Source of the DNA: CAZSDW01 sp964605705
GTDB lineage: Bacteria; Fidelibacterota; UBA2242
DNA length: 24,104 nt
Direction of reading: 5' to 3'
Assembly: GCA_964605705.1 (NCBI GenBank)
Contig: CAZSDW010000040.1
Location: forward strand, 1 to 24,104
Under the pieces are notes generated by a model. The model worked only from the letters and a program-made list of their open reading frames with translations, was not told the origin of the DNA and did not search any database. Of the stretch, positions 1 to 8,810 are shown piece after piece (positions within the stretch are counted from its first letter, which is position 1; every line of letters begins with the position of its first letter). The position numbers were made by a program, and so were the translations under genes.

Positions 1-3000
1 TCCATCGGCAAACCAGACATCGCTGTAATCGTCGTTGGCGTAAACAATGCCTTTGAACGTGGCGGTAATATCTTCTTCAATCTGTCCATCAGGATTCAGA
101 GTATTGGTAAAAGCCAGCGGCGTGATACCTATATAAAATGCAATTGTGTCCTGAGCTGCAGCGTCGATCAACGTATCCAGAACTGCGTCACCGACGATGT
201 CGGCGCTAGCGGTCAATTTGACAATCGTCCCATCGACGGCGTCAATATCGGCGCTGCTGATGGTGATCCCACTGGAACCTAATACCGTATAATCAGCCGC
301 ATTAATGGATTTCAGTGTGTCGTTGTAAACAAGTTCAATTTCAGTCAGGCTGATTGATCGGGCTTTCGCGATATTTTTTAGAATGATCGCTGATGGATGT
401 TCGCCAAGATAATCGAAGGTGTTTAGAGGCATTACATACCATTCCGAGTTGCGTAAGTTTGTACCGGCGGAGATTGCCCAATCGGTAGTGCCGGTGGTGA
501 CAGATGATTTGCGGATAAGCGAATGGTCAGCAGTTGCATTCGCTACTCCTGCCACTGTCCAGCCAGTTCCTGGATCGACTTCGGGTTCACCGATGATATC
601 CAGAATCATCCAACTTGCGCCTTCATCGGGTGTCCATTCCAATGCGCGGGCGTCGTCGCCATTATGATGCACAACGCTGGGATAGGCTAAAAATTCGTCT
701 GCATCGGCAGATGAAAACAGAGATGGATCAGTAGCATCATTGAGAATTACCCAAACATCACCACTGTCTATTTTTGCACCAGTCGGAAATATGTGTTGAT
801 ACGCCCAGCCGCCACCATTTGTTGACTGATTAATTCTGAAATCGGCAAGACTGATTTCAGCACCGGTAGCATTATAAATTTCCAGGGCTTTGTTATTACT
901 GCTGCCCTCTATATACTCCGAGAAAAAGAGGTTCGGAATAACCATTGCGGGAGTAGCCAGGGTGTCACTCGGAACGGTTCCGTCGGTTTTGTAATTATAC
1001 AGATCCATATTATCGCCCACGTTGGAAACCGGCCAGATTTTAGCATAATAGGTTTTTTCCTCGATTAACCCGGAAAATGTCACTGTTTGAATACCGTGAT
1101 TAACATTGGCATACCATTTACCATCAAAATAACCATCGGCATAAACATTGCTGTCAGCCGGTGCAAAATTACCGGTGGTATCCAGGACGACTAAAAAGGC
1201 ATCCGCTAAATAGGTGCCATCATTATCCGACCAGGTAAGCGTGATTTTGTTATGGGTGATTTCCGATGCGGCAAATGCAGTCACGTGATTGGATGGTTCC
1301 GCCTTAAGCGTGGTTACTGAATCCAGAACACCGGCGGAATAATGGGTACTGCCATCCACTGAGAAAAATTTGTAATAATAAGTCATATTTGGTGTAAGAC
1401 TGCTGTGCGAGTAACTTGTTCCGCTGCTGTTATAAAGCACGGTAGCTCCGTCCATAGTGCCATCCACGGCATAGGAGGTTCCATCGGTCGGACTGCCGAT
1501 ATCTTTGGTCATTTTATAGACCAGCATGACATCATTACCGGCAGCATTCTTTGTCCAGGAAAAATCGGCGGAGCTTGTTGTCCGACTGGTAAGAGACGGA
1601 ACAGGATCCTCAACTGGTGTATATACATAGCCACTACAAGTCACAGTTTGATTTTCGGCGCCTGACGACGCTGCCGTAATAATTTCATTAGTGTAACTCG
1701 CTGCACTTAATCCTGCTTTCAGTCTGACATAAATGGTGGTTGCACTTACCGTACCACTTGTCGGGGACAGGGTGATTGGATTAGTTGCTGAGAAAGAACC
1801 ACCAGTCCCGGTCGAAATCTCAAAATTCGTTGATGGTGTGATAGCAATATCTGCGCTTAAATCTGAACCGCTGACAGTAAAGCTTTGTTCAGCAGAAGGA
1901 CCGCTACCTGACAGATAAGTGAAATCCGTCAGAGTGCTTGGATTTACGATAATAGAGGATGCCGGTTTGACTGCATCAGCCCAGGTCGTGGCTACCCGGA
2001 TACCATCAACAATAATACGTTGTGTATCCCTGTATTGCCTTAAAGCGATACAGCCAACATTTGTGATCTCCGCGGTCTCAGTAAAAGTTGCATCTGCCGT
2101 TCCCGGTTCTGAGGTCGGGAAGGTATTAAAGACAAAGAGGTCACTTACCTTTGTTGACAGGTCATATTTAACAACCAGAAGGGTTGGCGTGTTTGCCGTA
2201 ATAGGAACATAAGAGGAGGGTGTACTTGACCCGATGCCAACGCCATCGCCGGTTGCATTAATCCAAACCCGTGACAAATAAGTGAAATCAGATCCCTCAC
2301 CGAGGGTAATTTGTCCTAAATGTAAGAAATAACCGGCGTAATTCGAACTTTCGGTCTGGATAATAAAAGCAGCATAAACGACACCGCTTGTCTGAGCTTT
2401 AAATTTATAGTTGATGTCTTCACCGGTATTATTAACACCGGCGGCATTCCCGACATCGGAGCCCAGATAACCGGGAAATTCCAATCCGGGTGTAACAACT
2501 TGAATCGGGTTTGAACCACCACCACTATGGGCTATCCAGCCATGATCGGTCAGATTATCGCCGGTGGTATAATCAAAGTTCTCGACAAATGGCAGGCTTG
2601 GTAAGGTTATTGTTGCCTGGGTTACTTCAGGAACCGTTCCATCGGTTTTGTAATCATAATATACAGCATCGCCGCCTGTATTTGACACCGACCAGATCTT
2701 GGCATAATAGGTTGTTCCTTCACTCAGATTGGTAAAGGTCACGGTCTGAGTCCCATGCGCAATATTGGCGTACCATTTATCATCGCTAGTTCCGTCGGCA
2801 TAACTATTTCCGTCAGATGGTGTAAAACTGCTTGTGGTTTCCAAAACGACCAGGAATTCCTCTGCCAGATACGTGCCGTCATTATCAGACCAGGTTAGAG
2901 TAATACTATTATGAGTAACGCTCGATGCAACAAATGAAGCCGCATGATTGGATGGTTCGGCTTTCAGAGTTGATCCTTCACCTCCAGTTCCCGATGAATA

Positions 3001-3939
3001 ATTAGTACTCCCATCGACAGAAAAGGCTTTATAATAGTTAGTCGTATTCGGAGTCAGACCGGTGTGAGTATAGGTGGTCTGATCACCGCCGTTATAGAGA
3101 ACGGTGGCACCGCTGCCGTCCATATTATCACCAACGCTGTAAGCGGTTCCATCGGTCGGAGCACCAATGTCATTGGTTGCTTTATAAACTAACATCACGT
3201 TATCGTTATTACTATTTTTTTCCCAGGAAAAACTGATGCTGGTTGTGGTCCTGCTGGTGAGACTTGGATTGGGGTTCTCAATACCCGATGAAGCAGTTCC
3301 GGTAATCTCAATATTATCAATTGCGATATCTTCATCTCCGTTTTTTAAATCATTGAATTCAATTAGTATGTCAATGGTACTTCCTGTTCCGGAGATATTT
3401 GCAGTATATTGAGTGAATGTTGGTGTAATTTCAGCACCATCACCAAGACCATCAAAGTCAGTATCAATTTTTGGAACTGTATTTGTTGTGGCAGATTCGG
3501 ACTCAACCCAGATAAGATTTGTATAGGTGCCACTGTTATCTATGTCATAGCTAATGTGCATGTAGGAAGTGGCATCCCAATCTTCATTACTGTCCGTAGC
3601 GTCATCTTCAGCAATATAAATTTTAAAGACAAGGTCATTATATGAACTGATGGAAACATCATCCAATGTTAAGGTAAGATAAGTTGGCTGCCCATCCCCG
3701 TCTGTATCCTGTGCGCCGAAGTAATAACTTCCCTGGATATTTGTGTATTCGACAGAACTTGAAATGTCTGAGCCATCAGTACGTAAAAAGTAATCTCCAC
3801 TACCATCGGTGAATTCTGAAGCGCTAGTAGAATATCCACTAGCAGTTTCAAAATCAACTAATTCGATGGTGTCACCCCACGCTGTAACCGTCAGTCCGAA
3901 GGTTAGCGCCAAAATCACAAAAAATGATAACTTTTTCAT
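1..3939 (-). CDS. Large secreted multidomain protein with fibronectin-like repeats and lamin-tail domain, 3' truncated
   Basis: An open frame without stop runs from an ATG at 3939 to the left edge (1313 codons), so the C-terminus is missing. AAGGAG lies just upstream of the ATG. Residues 1-22 form a signal peptide (MKKLSFF then a hydrophobic core). Residues ~24-215 are a beta-rich, Asp/Gly/Thr-rich module. Residues ~220-442 hold two fibronectin III-like modules, repeated at ~775-994. Between the copies are a jelly-roll-like region (~443-658) and a beta-sandwich (~659-775). A lamin-tail domain follows (~998-1178; FSEYIEGSSNNKALEIYN, later DIIG and SLIRK), then an Ig-like stretch and the start of an OB-like fold (FKGIVYANDDYSDVWFADG). 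In FCB bacteria such architectures belong to cell-surface or exported proteins, sometimes nucleases. The missing end could carry a catalytic domain or a secretion sorting signal. Exported location is well supported; function is unknown. Confidence 0.88.
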   Translation of the reverse strand, partial: MKKLSFFVILALTFGLTVTAWGDTIELVDFETASGYSTSASEFTDGSGDYFLRTDGSDISSSVEYTNIQGSYYFGAQDTDGDGQPTYLTLTLDDVSISSYNDLVFKIYIAEDDATDSNEDWDATSYMHISYDIDNSGTYTNLIWVESESATTNTVPKIDTDFDGLGDGAEITPTFTQYTANISGTGSTIDILIEFNDLKNGDEDIAIDNIEITGTASSGIENPNPSLTSRTTTSISFSWEKNSNNDNVMLVYKATNDIGAPTDGTAYSVGDNMDGSGATVLYNGGDQTTYTHTGLTPNTTNYYKAFSVDGSTNYSSGTGGEGSTLKAEPSNHAASFVASSVTHNSITLTWSDNDGTYLAEEFLVVLETTSSFTPSDGNSYADGTSDDKWYANIAHGTQTVTFTNLSEGTTYYAKIWSVSNTGGDAVYYDYKTDGTVPEVTQATITLPSLPFVENFDYTTGDNLTDHGWIAHSGGGSNPIQVVTPGLEFPGYLGSDVGNAAGVNNTGEDINYKFKAQTSGVVYAAFIIQTESSNYAGYFLHLGQITLGEGSDFTYLSRVWINATGDGVGIGSSTPSSYVPITANTPTLLVVKYDLSTKVSDLFVFNTFPTSEPGTADATFTETAEITNVGCIALRQYRDTQRIIVDGIRVATTWADAVKPASSIIVNPSTLTDFTYLSGSGPSAEQSFTVSGSDLSADIAITPSTNFEISTGTGGSFSATNPITLSPTSGTVSATTIYVRLKAGLSAASYTNEIITAASSGAENQTVTCSGYVYTPVEDPVPSLTSRTTSSADFSWTKNAAGNDVMLVYKMTKDIGSPTDGTSYAVDGTMDGATVLYNSSGTSYSHSSLTPNMTYYYKFFSVDGSTHYSAGVLDSVTTLKAEPSNHVTAFAASEITHNKITLTWSDNDGTYLADAFLVVLDTTGNFAPADSNVYADGYFDGKWYANVNHGIQTVTFSGLIEEKTYYAKIWPVSNVGDNMDLYNYKTDGTVPSDTLATPAMVIPNLFFSEYIEGSSNNKALEIYNATGAEISLADFRINQSTNGGGWAYQHIFPTGAKIDSGDVWVILNDATDPSLFSSADADEFLAYPSVVHHNGDDARALEWTPDEGASWMILDIIGEPEVDPGTGWTVAGVANATADHSLIRKSSVTTGTTDWAISAGTNLRNSEWYVMPLNTFDYLGEHPSAIILKNIAKARSISLTEIELVYNDTLKSINAADYTVLGSSGITISSADIDAVDGTIVKLTASADIVGDAVLDTLIDAAAQDTIAFYIGITPLAFTNTLNPDGQIEEDITATFKGIVYANDDYSDVWFADG
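958..1613 (-). repeat. Internal duplication copy B (two fibronectin-like modules)
   Basis: Second copy of the ~220-residue block described at 2612-3279, beginning EDPVPSLTSRTTSSADFSW and ending YNYKTDGTVPSDTL. The copies have diverged clearly in DNA and protein, so the duplication is old rather than an assembly artefact. Copy B leads directly into the lamin-tail domain, while copy A leads into the jelly-roll-like region. Confidence 0.85.
2612..3279 (-). repeat. Internal duplication copy A (two fibronectin-like modules)
   Basis: About 222 codons inside the large secreted protein, from NPNPSLTSRTTTSISFSW to YYDYKTDGTVPEVTQ. The paired copy lies at 958-1613. Shared landmarks are PSLTSRTT, VMLVYK, YSxxx(N)MDG, ATVLYN, FSVDGST, LKAEPSNH, LTWSDNDGTYLA, KWYAN, QTVTF, YYAKIW and YKTDGTVP. 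The first module resembles the fibronectin III arrangement common in long bacterial surface proteins, and the second is its partner module. Confidence 0.85.
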
Positions 3940-4030
3940 AATTTCTCCTTAATAAATTGTTATATGTTCTTTTAATTTCAAATTGAAAACCGGGGCATAA
4001 GATTGAATCATCAGTCTCTTTTTATGGTGT

Positions 4031-4059
4031 ATTGTAGATGAAAAATGTAACTCATAGAA
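4031..4059 (-). promoter_or_regulatory. Weak candidate promoter for the secreted protein gene
   Basis: On the minus strand TACAAT (4031-4036) resembles a -10 box. TTCTAT (4054-4059), 17 bases upstream, is only a poor -35. It would place the start of transcription about 90 bases before the ATG at 3939. The rest of the gap 3940-4184 is AT-rich and shows no other structure I trust. Confidence 0.22.
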
Positions 4060-4184
4060 CGTTAGTCCAAGTTGATATATATGAAATTTCGAATAAATAT
4101 TCAATGAAAATTTTGGTTTATTTTTGGTTAATATGCAGTCATTCTGAATAAATATGGCAATGGAAATGATTTTTCGGGATTGAT

Positions 4185-5234
4185 TTAAACCGAAATATAG
4201 GTATCGAGTTCTTCCGCAATTTGCCGGATAATGTTGGTTCTGACCCGGTGGGGCAGAAAAGCACTCTTGAATCCGGCGATAATGATTTCCTTGAAATCGG
4301 CGATTTGAAAATTGAAATACTTGTGAGCCAGCATGTATTCTTTGGTCAGAGTGGTGTCCGAGATCAGCCGATTGTCGGTATTCAGTGTGACTCGCAAGCC
4401 GTAATCGTAATAAAATTTGAAGGGATGGTTTTCGTAACTTTTAACGCTGCCGGTGTGGATGTTACTGGTCATGCAGATTTCCAGGGCAATCCGATGGTCC
4501 GAGATGTAGTTCAGCAAATCGCCATCTTCTTTCAAGCGGACGCCGTGTCCGATCCGGTGCGCACCGCAATAATGGACAGCCTGATGAATCGACTCCGGTC
4601 CGTATTCTTCACCGGCGTGCAGGGTTGTATTGATGTTGTTATCGAGAATAAGGTAGAAGGCTTCCCGGTGATCCTTGGCGGGGAAATTTTCCTCGACGCC
4701 TGCCAGGTCGAAACCGACCACGCCGCGGTTCTTAAACGCCACGGCTAATTCAGCCAACTTATATGAGATTTCAGGGGATATACTGCGAATCCCGCAAATA
4801 ATCACACCGGTTTTGATCTTGAAATTTTCTTCCGCCTGTTTCAAGCCTTTGATGACGGCGTCCACAGATTCCATCGGCGTCATCCCGTGTTTTGTATGTA
4901 AAATTGGGGAGTAGCGGACTTCGAGGTAAATAACATTTTCATTGGAACAATCTTCAGCCAGTTCATAAGCCGCCCGTGTCAGGGATTCCGGCGTCTGCAG
5001 TACCATCAGAGTAATGTCGAATTTTTTAATGTAATTTGTCAAAGTAATGTTATTGGAAGTAATGACAACCGCTTTTCTGAGTTCGACCGGATCAAAAGTA
5101 GGCAGTTTCACTTTGTCTTTTTCTGCCATTTCTAAAATGGTATTCAGTCTTAGTGAGCCGTCGAGATGACAGTGGAGTTCTGTTTTGGGTAGTGAACGGA
5201 TAAACTCTTCGGTAATTTTAATTTGTTTGGTCAT
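4185..5234 (-). CDS. add: Adenosine deaminase
   Basis: 349 residues, the usual length for the metal-dependent adenosine/adenine deaminase family (amidohydrolase barrel), which hydrolyses adenosine to inosine and ammonia in the cytoplasm. Visible active-site elements in order: HCH zinc ligands at 21-23 (TELHCHLDGSLR), THAGE-like HAGE at 206-209 (metal ligand and catalytic Glu), HRIGHGVRL with His230, and NTDNRLIS with Asp287. The NTDN version instead of NTDD is, as I recall, normal for one bacterial subgroup. It is the last gene of a minus-strand cluster and its start overlaps the end of the PqqD-like gene by 17 bases, suggesting translational coupling. An aminofutalosine or adenine deaminase cannot be excluded from motifs alone, but adenosine is the first choice. 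Confidence 0.9.
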   Translation of the reverse strand: MTKQIKITEEFIRSLPKTELHCHLDGSLRLNTILEMAEKDKVKLPTFDPVELRKAVVITSNNITLTNYIKKFDITLMVLQTPESLTRAAYELAEDCSNENVIYLEVRYSPILHTKHGMTPMESVDAVIKGLKQAEENFKIKTGVIICGIRSISPEISYKLAELAVAFKNRGVVGFDLAGVEENFPAKDHREAFYLILDNNINTTLHAGEEYGPESIHQAVHYCGAHRIGHGVRLKEDGDLLNYISDHRIALEICMTSNIHTGSVKSYENHPFKFYYDYGLRVTLNTDNRLISDTTLTKEYMLAHKYFNFQIADFKEIIIAGFKSAFLPHRVRTNIIRQIAEELDTYISV

Positions 5235-5586
5235 TATTTAGCTCTATCATTTTTGCGGTTTGCAATTGCTGAAGAAATTTTCCAACCCGGTCAAATACCG
5301 GTTCTGCCGTATCGCCAAATTCTGCCCTGATTTTTTCGGCAATCAGACCGGCATTATTTGTCCCGTTACATAATTTCCAGGTGGCGGAACCAATATCGTC
5401 AAGATGGATTTTATAGTGTTTCCGTCGAATGCGAGGCAACACATATTTGATCATAAACGCATTTCGGAATTTTGGTTTCAGGAGCGTGACTTTACCATCG
5501 GGATCAGTTTCGAAATGAACACAAGGGCGGGGAACCACATCATAGATATTGATGAATTTTCCCGCGCCCTTGGATTGATTGGACAT
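5218..5586 (-). CDS. PqqD-like (RRE-type winged helix) small protein
   Basis: About 122 residues. The C-terminal ~80 residues match the PqqD family pattern: YKIHLDDIGSATWKLCNG, then TNNAGLIAEKIRAEFGD, then EPVFDRVGKFLQQL ending with MIEL. PqqD-type domains bind leader peptides in PQQ and other RiPP pathways, but many free-standing copies have no known role. The N-terminal ~45 residues are an extension of no recognised family. The ATG at 5586 is chosen; a TTG at 5595 would add three residues, and neither has a good Shine-Dalgarno. The gene starts 20 bases after the OPT transporter gene ends and overlaps the adenosine deaminase start, so it sits inside one transcript. No radical-SAM maturase or precursor peptide is visible nearby. 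Confidence 0.8.
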   Translation of the reverse strand: MSNQSKGAGKFINIYDVVPRPCVHFETDPDGKVTLLKPKFRNAFMIKYVLPRIRRKHYKIHLDDIGSATWKLCNGTNNAGLIAEKIRAEFGDTAEPVFDRVGKFLQQLQTAKMIELNNDQTN

Positions 5587-5606
5587 ATTATTCAAAAAAG
5601 AACCAT

Positions 5607-7628
5607 TTAAAGAGTGACGGATGGTGCCGCCGGTTCATCCGGACTGCCCGCATTCTTCAGTGGTATTTGAACAAGAATGTAGATGATAACGACAAATACG
5701 CCAAGGCTGACAATAAAGGACGGATTTTTGAAAATCTGGAAAGTATCGATTTCAAAAAATGCCAATGCCGCGAAGAATAAACCGACCAGCGCCTCACCGG
5801 CAATCAAGCCTGCTGCCAGCAGAACCCCGATATTATCCATTCGTGAGACCTGGGCTTCATTCAGTTTTTTCTTTTTGCTAATCATTTCGACGATACCTTT
5901 GGTCAATCCGCCAATAAAAATTGCGAAGGTCGTTTCCAGTGGCAGATACATACCGACGGAAACCAGCATCGGGCTTTTCACCTGCATCAGGATAAAGCCA
6001 AAGCCCATCAGCATGCCGACGATAATCAGTGGCCATGCCATTTCACCACCGACGATACCTTTCGAAAGCATTGCCATCAAACCGGCTTGCGGAGCGGGCA
6101 GATTCTGACTACCGAAGCCACCCTGGTAACCCTCTTTGAGTCCTGTGGCTATATCACCCTGGTTCAAAATTACCAGCGGGATAAACATGATTAAACCGGC
6201 GATAACCACCCCGATGATGTCACCTAACTCCATTTTCCAGGGAGTACCGCCAAGGATATGCCCGGCTTTCAAATCCTGTAACATCTCACCGGCAACTGCG
6301 GCGGCAACACAGACAATTGCAGCGACGCCCAGAACCGCGGCAATTCCTTCATGACCTTTGACGCCAAGTGCAACCATCAGGAGCGCTGTCACAACTAATG
6401 TTGAAAGCGTCAAGCCACTGATTGGATTGTTGCTGGAACCGATGATACCGACCAGGTAACCTGATACAGCCGCAAAAAAGAATCCGGCAATGATCATTAC
6501 CAATGATGCCACAATTGCGACCAAAAATGAGGTTTTGAAGACCAGCCAGGTAATTAAAAAAGTTGCCACAGCTGCGAAAATGATTCCGATAAGGATTGTA
6601 TTAAAGCTGAGATCTTTATTGGTGCGTTCGGTGGTGACTTCGCCGGTCGCGGCTTTTTTGACATCGCTGATTGATCGGGCGATACCTGCAGACAGACTTT
6701 TACGCATATTGAAAAGTGTATAGCCGGCACCGACCAGCATTCCGCCAATTGCCATAGGACGAACGATATTTCGCCAGACATCAACTGCCATATTTGACCA
6801 GGTCGAATGCTCGGCAATGATACCACTGCTGATCAGGGAAGGTCCAATAAAATAAGTGATAATCGGCACCAGCAAGCCCCACGCTATCAGACCACCACTG
6901 AAATTCAGTGAAGCCAGTTTGGGTCCAATGATATAACCGACACCGATATAAGCCGGGCTGACTCCCGGTGAACTGAGCAGCAAGCCGCCTTTAACGCTGG
7001 CTGTGCCGGAATTACCAATTGCGATCTTTTTCGAAGCAAACTGTACAAAATGTTCCCAGCGGGTCGCAAACAGTTTGAACTGACCCAGCATCTGGATAAG
7101 CGCACCGGCACCCATCGCACCAAATAGAAACTTCGAGCCGGTACTACCGGAACGACCGGACTTATGGATTTCGGCGGCTGCCTGGGATTCCGGGAAGGGG
7201 AGATCGGCATCTTCGACCATGACCCGGCGAAGCAGGGCAACGAACATAATTCCCAGAATACCACCGACGATCATGATTGCCGAGGAAACCAGAAAATTTC
7301 CGACAGTGAAAAATTCCGGCCAGATTCCCGCGATGAAAAATGCCGGTATGGTAAAAATGGCACCGGCGGCGATGGATTCACCGATTGAGCCGACGGTTCG
7401 AACGAAATTTTCTTCCAGGATTGTACCTTTAAAAAGCTTCAGGACCGCCATACCGATGACCGCTGCCGGATAGGTCGCAGCGATCGTCATTCCGGCTTTC
7501 AATCCTAAATAAGCGTTTGCAGCTCCCAGAATTACTGCCAGAATTAAACCCAGAAGAAGTGCTTTCAGGGTAAATTCTTGCATGCTGGATTCTGCCGGGA
7601 CAAATGGTTTGAATTCTTTTGTAGCCAA
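5607..7628 (-). CDS. OPT-family oligopeptide transporter
   Basis: 673 residues with many hydrophobic helices, typical of the prokaryotic branch of the OPT family, which carries peptides or metal-chelate-like substrates across the inner membrane by a secondary mechanism. Supporting stretches are ANAYLGLKAGMTIAATYPAA near the N-terminus, SIGESIAAGAIFTIPAF, the ESQAAAEIHKSG loop and NNPISGLTLSTLV. The start is a TTG at 7628, set by a full GAGGAGG five bases upstream. It is the first gene of the cluster with the PqqD-like protein and adenosine deaminase. Substrate cannot be told from sequence. Confidence 0.93.
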   Translation of the reverse strand: MATKEFKPFVPAESSMQEFTLKALLLGLILAVILGAANAYLGLKAGMTIAATYPAAVIGMAVLKLFKGTILEENFVRTVGSIGESIAAGAIFTIPAFFIAGIWPEFFTVGNFLVSSAIMIVGGILGIMFVALLRRVMVEDADLPFPESQAAAEIHKSGRSGSTGSKFLFGAMGAGALIQMLGQFKLFATRWEHFVQFASKKIAIGNSGTASVKGGLLLSSPGVSPAYIGVGYIIGPKLASLNFSGGLIAWGLLVPIITYFIGPSLISSGIIAEHSTWSNMAVDVWRNIVRPMAIGGMLVGAGYTLFNMRKSLSAGIARSISDVKKAATGEVTTERTNKDLSFNTILIGIIFAAVATFLITWLVFKTSFLVAIVASLVMIIAGFFFAAVSGYLVGIIGSSNNPISGLTLSTLVVTALLMVALGVKGHEGIAAVLGVAAIVCVAAAVAGEMLQDLKAGHILGGTPWKMELGDIIGVVIAGLIMFIPLVILNQGDIATGLKEGYQGGFGSQNLPAPQAGLMAMLSKGIVGGEMAWPLIIVGMLMGFGFILMQVKSPMLVSVGMYLPLETTFAIFIGGLTKGIVEMISKKKKLNEAQVSRMDNIGVLLAAGLIAGEALVGLFFAALAFFEIDTFQIFKNPSFIVSLGVFVVIIYILVQIPLKNAGSPDEPAAPSVTL

Positions 7629-7633
7629 CGATG

Positions 7634-7640
7634 CCTCCTC
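7634..7640 (-). promoter_or_regulatory. Strong Shine-Dalgarno that fixes a TTG start
   Basis: GAGGAGG on the minus strand, five bases before TTG GCT ACA AAA. There is no ATG at suitable spacing, so this site decides that the OPT transporter starts with TTG at 7628. Confidence 0.75.
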
Positions 7641-7721
7641 TTATTTCAATTTTAACTTGATTCAAAAATTCTCATGAAACTAAATAAAGGATGTCTAAGA
7701 GTCAAGGAAAAGACTTTTGGA

Positions 7722-7750
7722 TTGATCTCTTTGTATCAATATTGATAAAT
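7722..7750 (+). promoter_or_regulatory. Weak candidate promoter before the RNase HII-YraN gene
   Basis: TTGATC (7722-7727), a 17-base spacer and ATAAAT (7745-7750). If used, transcription would begin near 7757, after the upstream ATG at 7691 but before the ATG at 7823, which favours the shorter protein. The matches are modest. Confidence 0.22.
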
Positions 7751-7822
7751 ACTGATCCGAATGAATATGGCGTTTGCCAATCACCTCACAGCCGCTTAAA
7801 TTCAGACAACATTTTGAAAACG

Positions 7823-8800
7823 ATGGATATAGAATACGAGCGCCAGCTCTGGCAAAAAGGTCAAAGGAATATTACCGGAATCGATGAAGCCGGCAGAGGA
7901 CCTCTGGCTGGTCCGGTAGTCGCTGCTGCGGTAATATTTGATAAATCATCTGAATTAATCGATGGAATCCATGATTCGAAAAAATTGACCGAAAAGCGGA
8001 GGGAGGCTCTTTTTCCGAAAATACTTGAAAACGCTTCAGCGGTCGGAATCGGAATCGTGGATTCAGAAGAAATCGATCGGATCAATATTTTACAGGCGAC
8101 CCATAAAGCCATGCGCCAGGCGATCGGTCGCTTGAAAATCAGACCGGATCATCTCCTCGTCGATGGTCGCGGTTTGCCGGATAAAATCTATCCTCAGACA
8201 GCGATTATCGGAGGTGACGGACTTTGTTACTCGATTGCTGCGGCGTCGATAATCGCTAAAGTCACCCGGGATCGGATCATGAAAGAAATGGATTCGGTTT
8301 TCCCGGGCTATGGTTTTGCACAACATAAAGGCTATGGAACGAAACAACACCGGATTGCGGTTAAAAAATTAAAACCCTGTCCGATCCATCGCTTGAGTTT
8401 TGGCGGTGTCAAAGAGCATATCATCGACATTGACGCGACTTCAAACACGCGATATTTGGGGAAATATGGTGAGGACCTGGCTGCTTATTATCTTTTTAAA
8501 AAGGGCTTTCAAATCATCGATCGTAATTTTCATGCCGGGGCTTATGGCGAGTTGGATATTATTGCCCAGAAGGATAACATCCTCTGTTTTGTCGAAGTCA
8601 AAACCCAGCGTCGGAAGGTATTCGGTCCACCGGAATCCTGGGTTGATGAGCGCAAAATGGAACAACTTGGAATGATAGCCGACGCTTATCTGGCTCAACA
8701 TCCGGAACTGGAGCTGGATTGCAGATTCGATGTAATCGGCGTGACGTTATCATCCAAAGGCAATCGTATTCGCCACCTGGCAGACGCATTTCGATTATAG
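7823..8800 (+). CDS. rnhB: Fused ribonuclease HII - YraN (UPF0102) protein
   Basis: 325 residues from the ATG at 7823. Residues ~1-200 are RNase HII, which cuts RNA in RNA/DNA hybrids and starts ribonucleotide excision. GIDEAGRGPLAGPV carries Asp21-Glu22, VDGRG carries Asp114, and GGDGLCYSIAAASIIAKV carries Asp132, completing the DEDD set. Residues ~209-325 are a full UPF0102/YraN domain: LGKYGEDLAAYYL, then GELDIIA (Asp245) and FVEVKT (Glu258, Lys260), a PD-(D/E)XK nuclease-like core. Usual lengths are ~200 and ~120, so both halves are complete with a short linker. An in-frame ATG at 7691 would add 44 residues not seen in RNase HII. I prefer 7823 because RNase HII normally begins just before GIDE, though no clear Shine-Dalgarno supports either. 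Confidence 0.93.
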   Translation: MDIEYERQLWQKGQRNITGIDEAGRGPLAGPVVAAAVIFDKSSELIDGIHDSKKLTEKRREALFPKILENASAVGIGIVDSEEIDRINILQATHKAMRQAIGRLKIRPDHLLVDGRGLPDKIYPQTAIIGGDGLCYSIAAASIIAKVTRDRIMKEMDSVFPGYGFAQHKGYGTKQHRIAVKKLKPCPIHRLSFGGVKEHIIDIDATSNTRYLGKYGEDLAAYYLFKKGFQIIDRNFHAGAYGELDIIAQKDNILCFVEVKTQRRKVFGPPESWVDERKMEQLGMIADAYLAQHPELELDCRFDVIGVTLSSKGNRIRHLADAFRL

Positions 8801-8810
8801 ATTTTTTATA

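Noticed and set aside
4091..4155. Direct repeat GAATAAATAT at 4091-4100 and 4146-4155
   Set aside because: Short and AT-rich in an AT-rich gap; no further copies or structure support a function.
4358..4390. Adenosine deaminase with NTDN instead of NTDD, as a possible loss of catalysis
   Set aside because: The metal-binding Asp is the first D, which is kept. The second position varies between subgroups, so this is not evidence of inactivity.
4221..4748. A 175-codon plus-strand frame opposite the adenosine deaminase gene
   Set aside because: The minus strand encodes all deaminase motifs over this stretch. The plus frame has no family resemblance and no ribosome-binding site; it is a shadow.
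7691..7822. N-terminal extension of 44 residues on the RNase HII-YraN protein
   Set aside because: RNase HII normally begins shortly before the GIDE motif, the extension has no domain-like pattern, and AAGG touches the upstream ATG without spacing. The downstream ATG at 7823 was preferred, though not proven.
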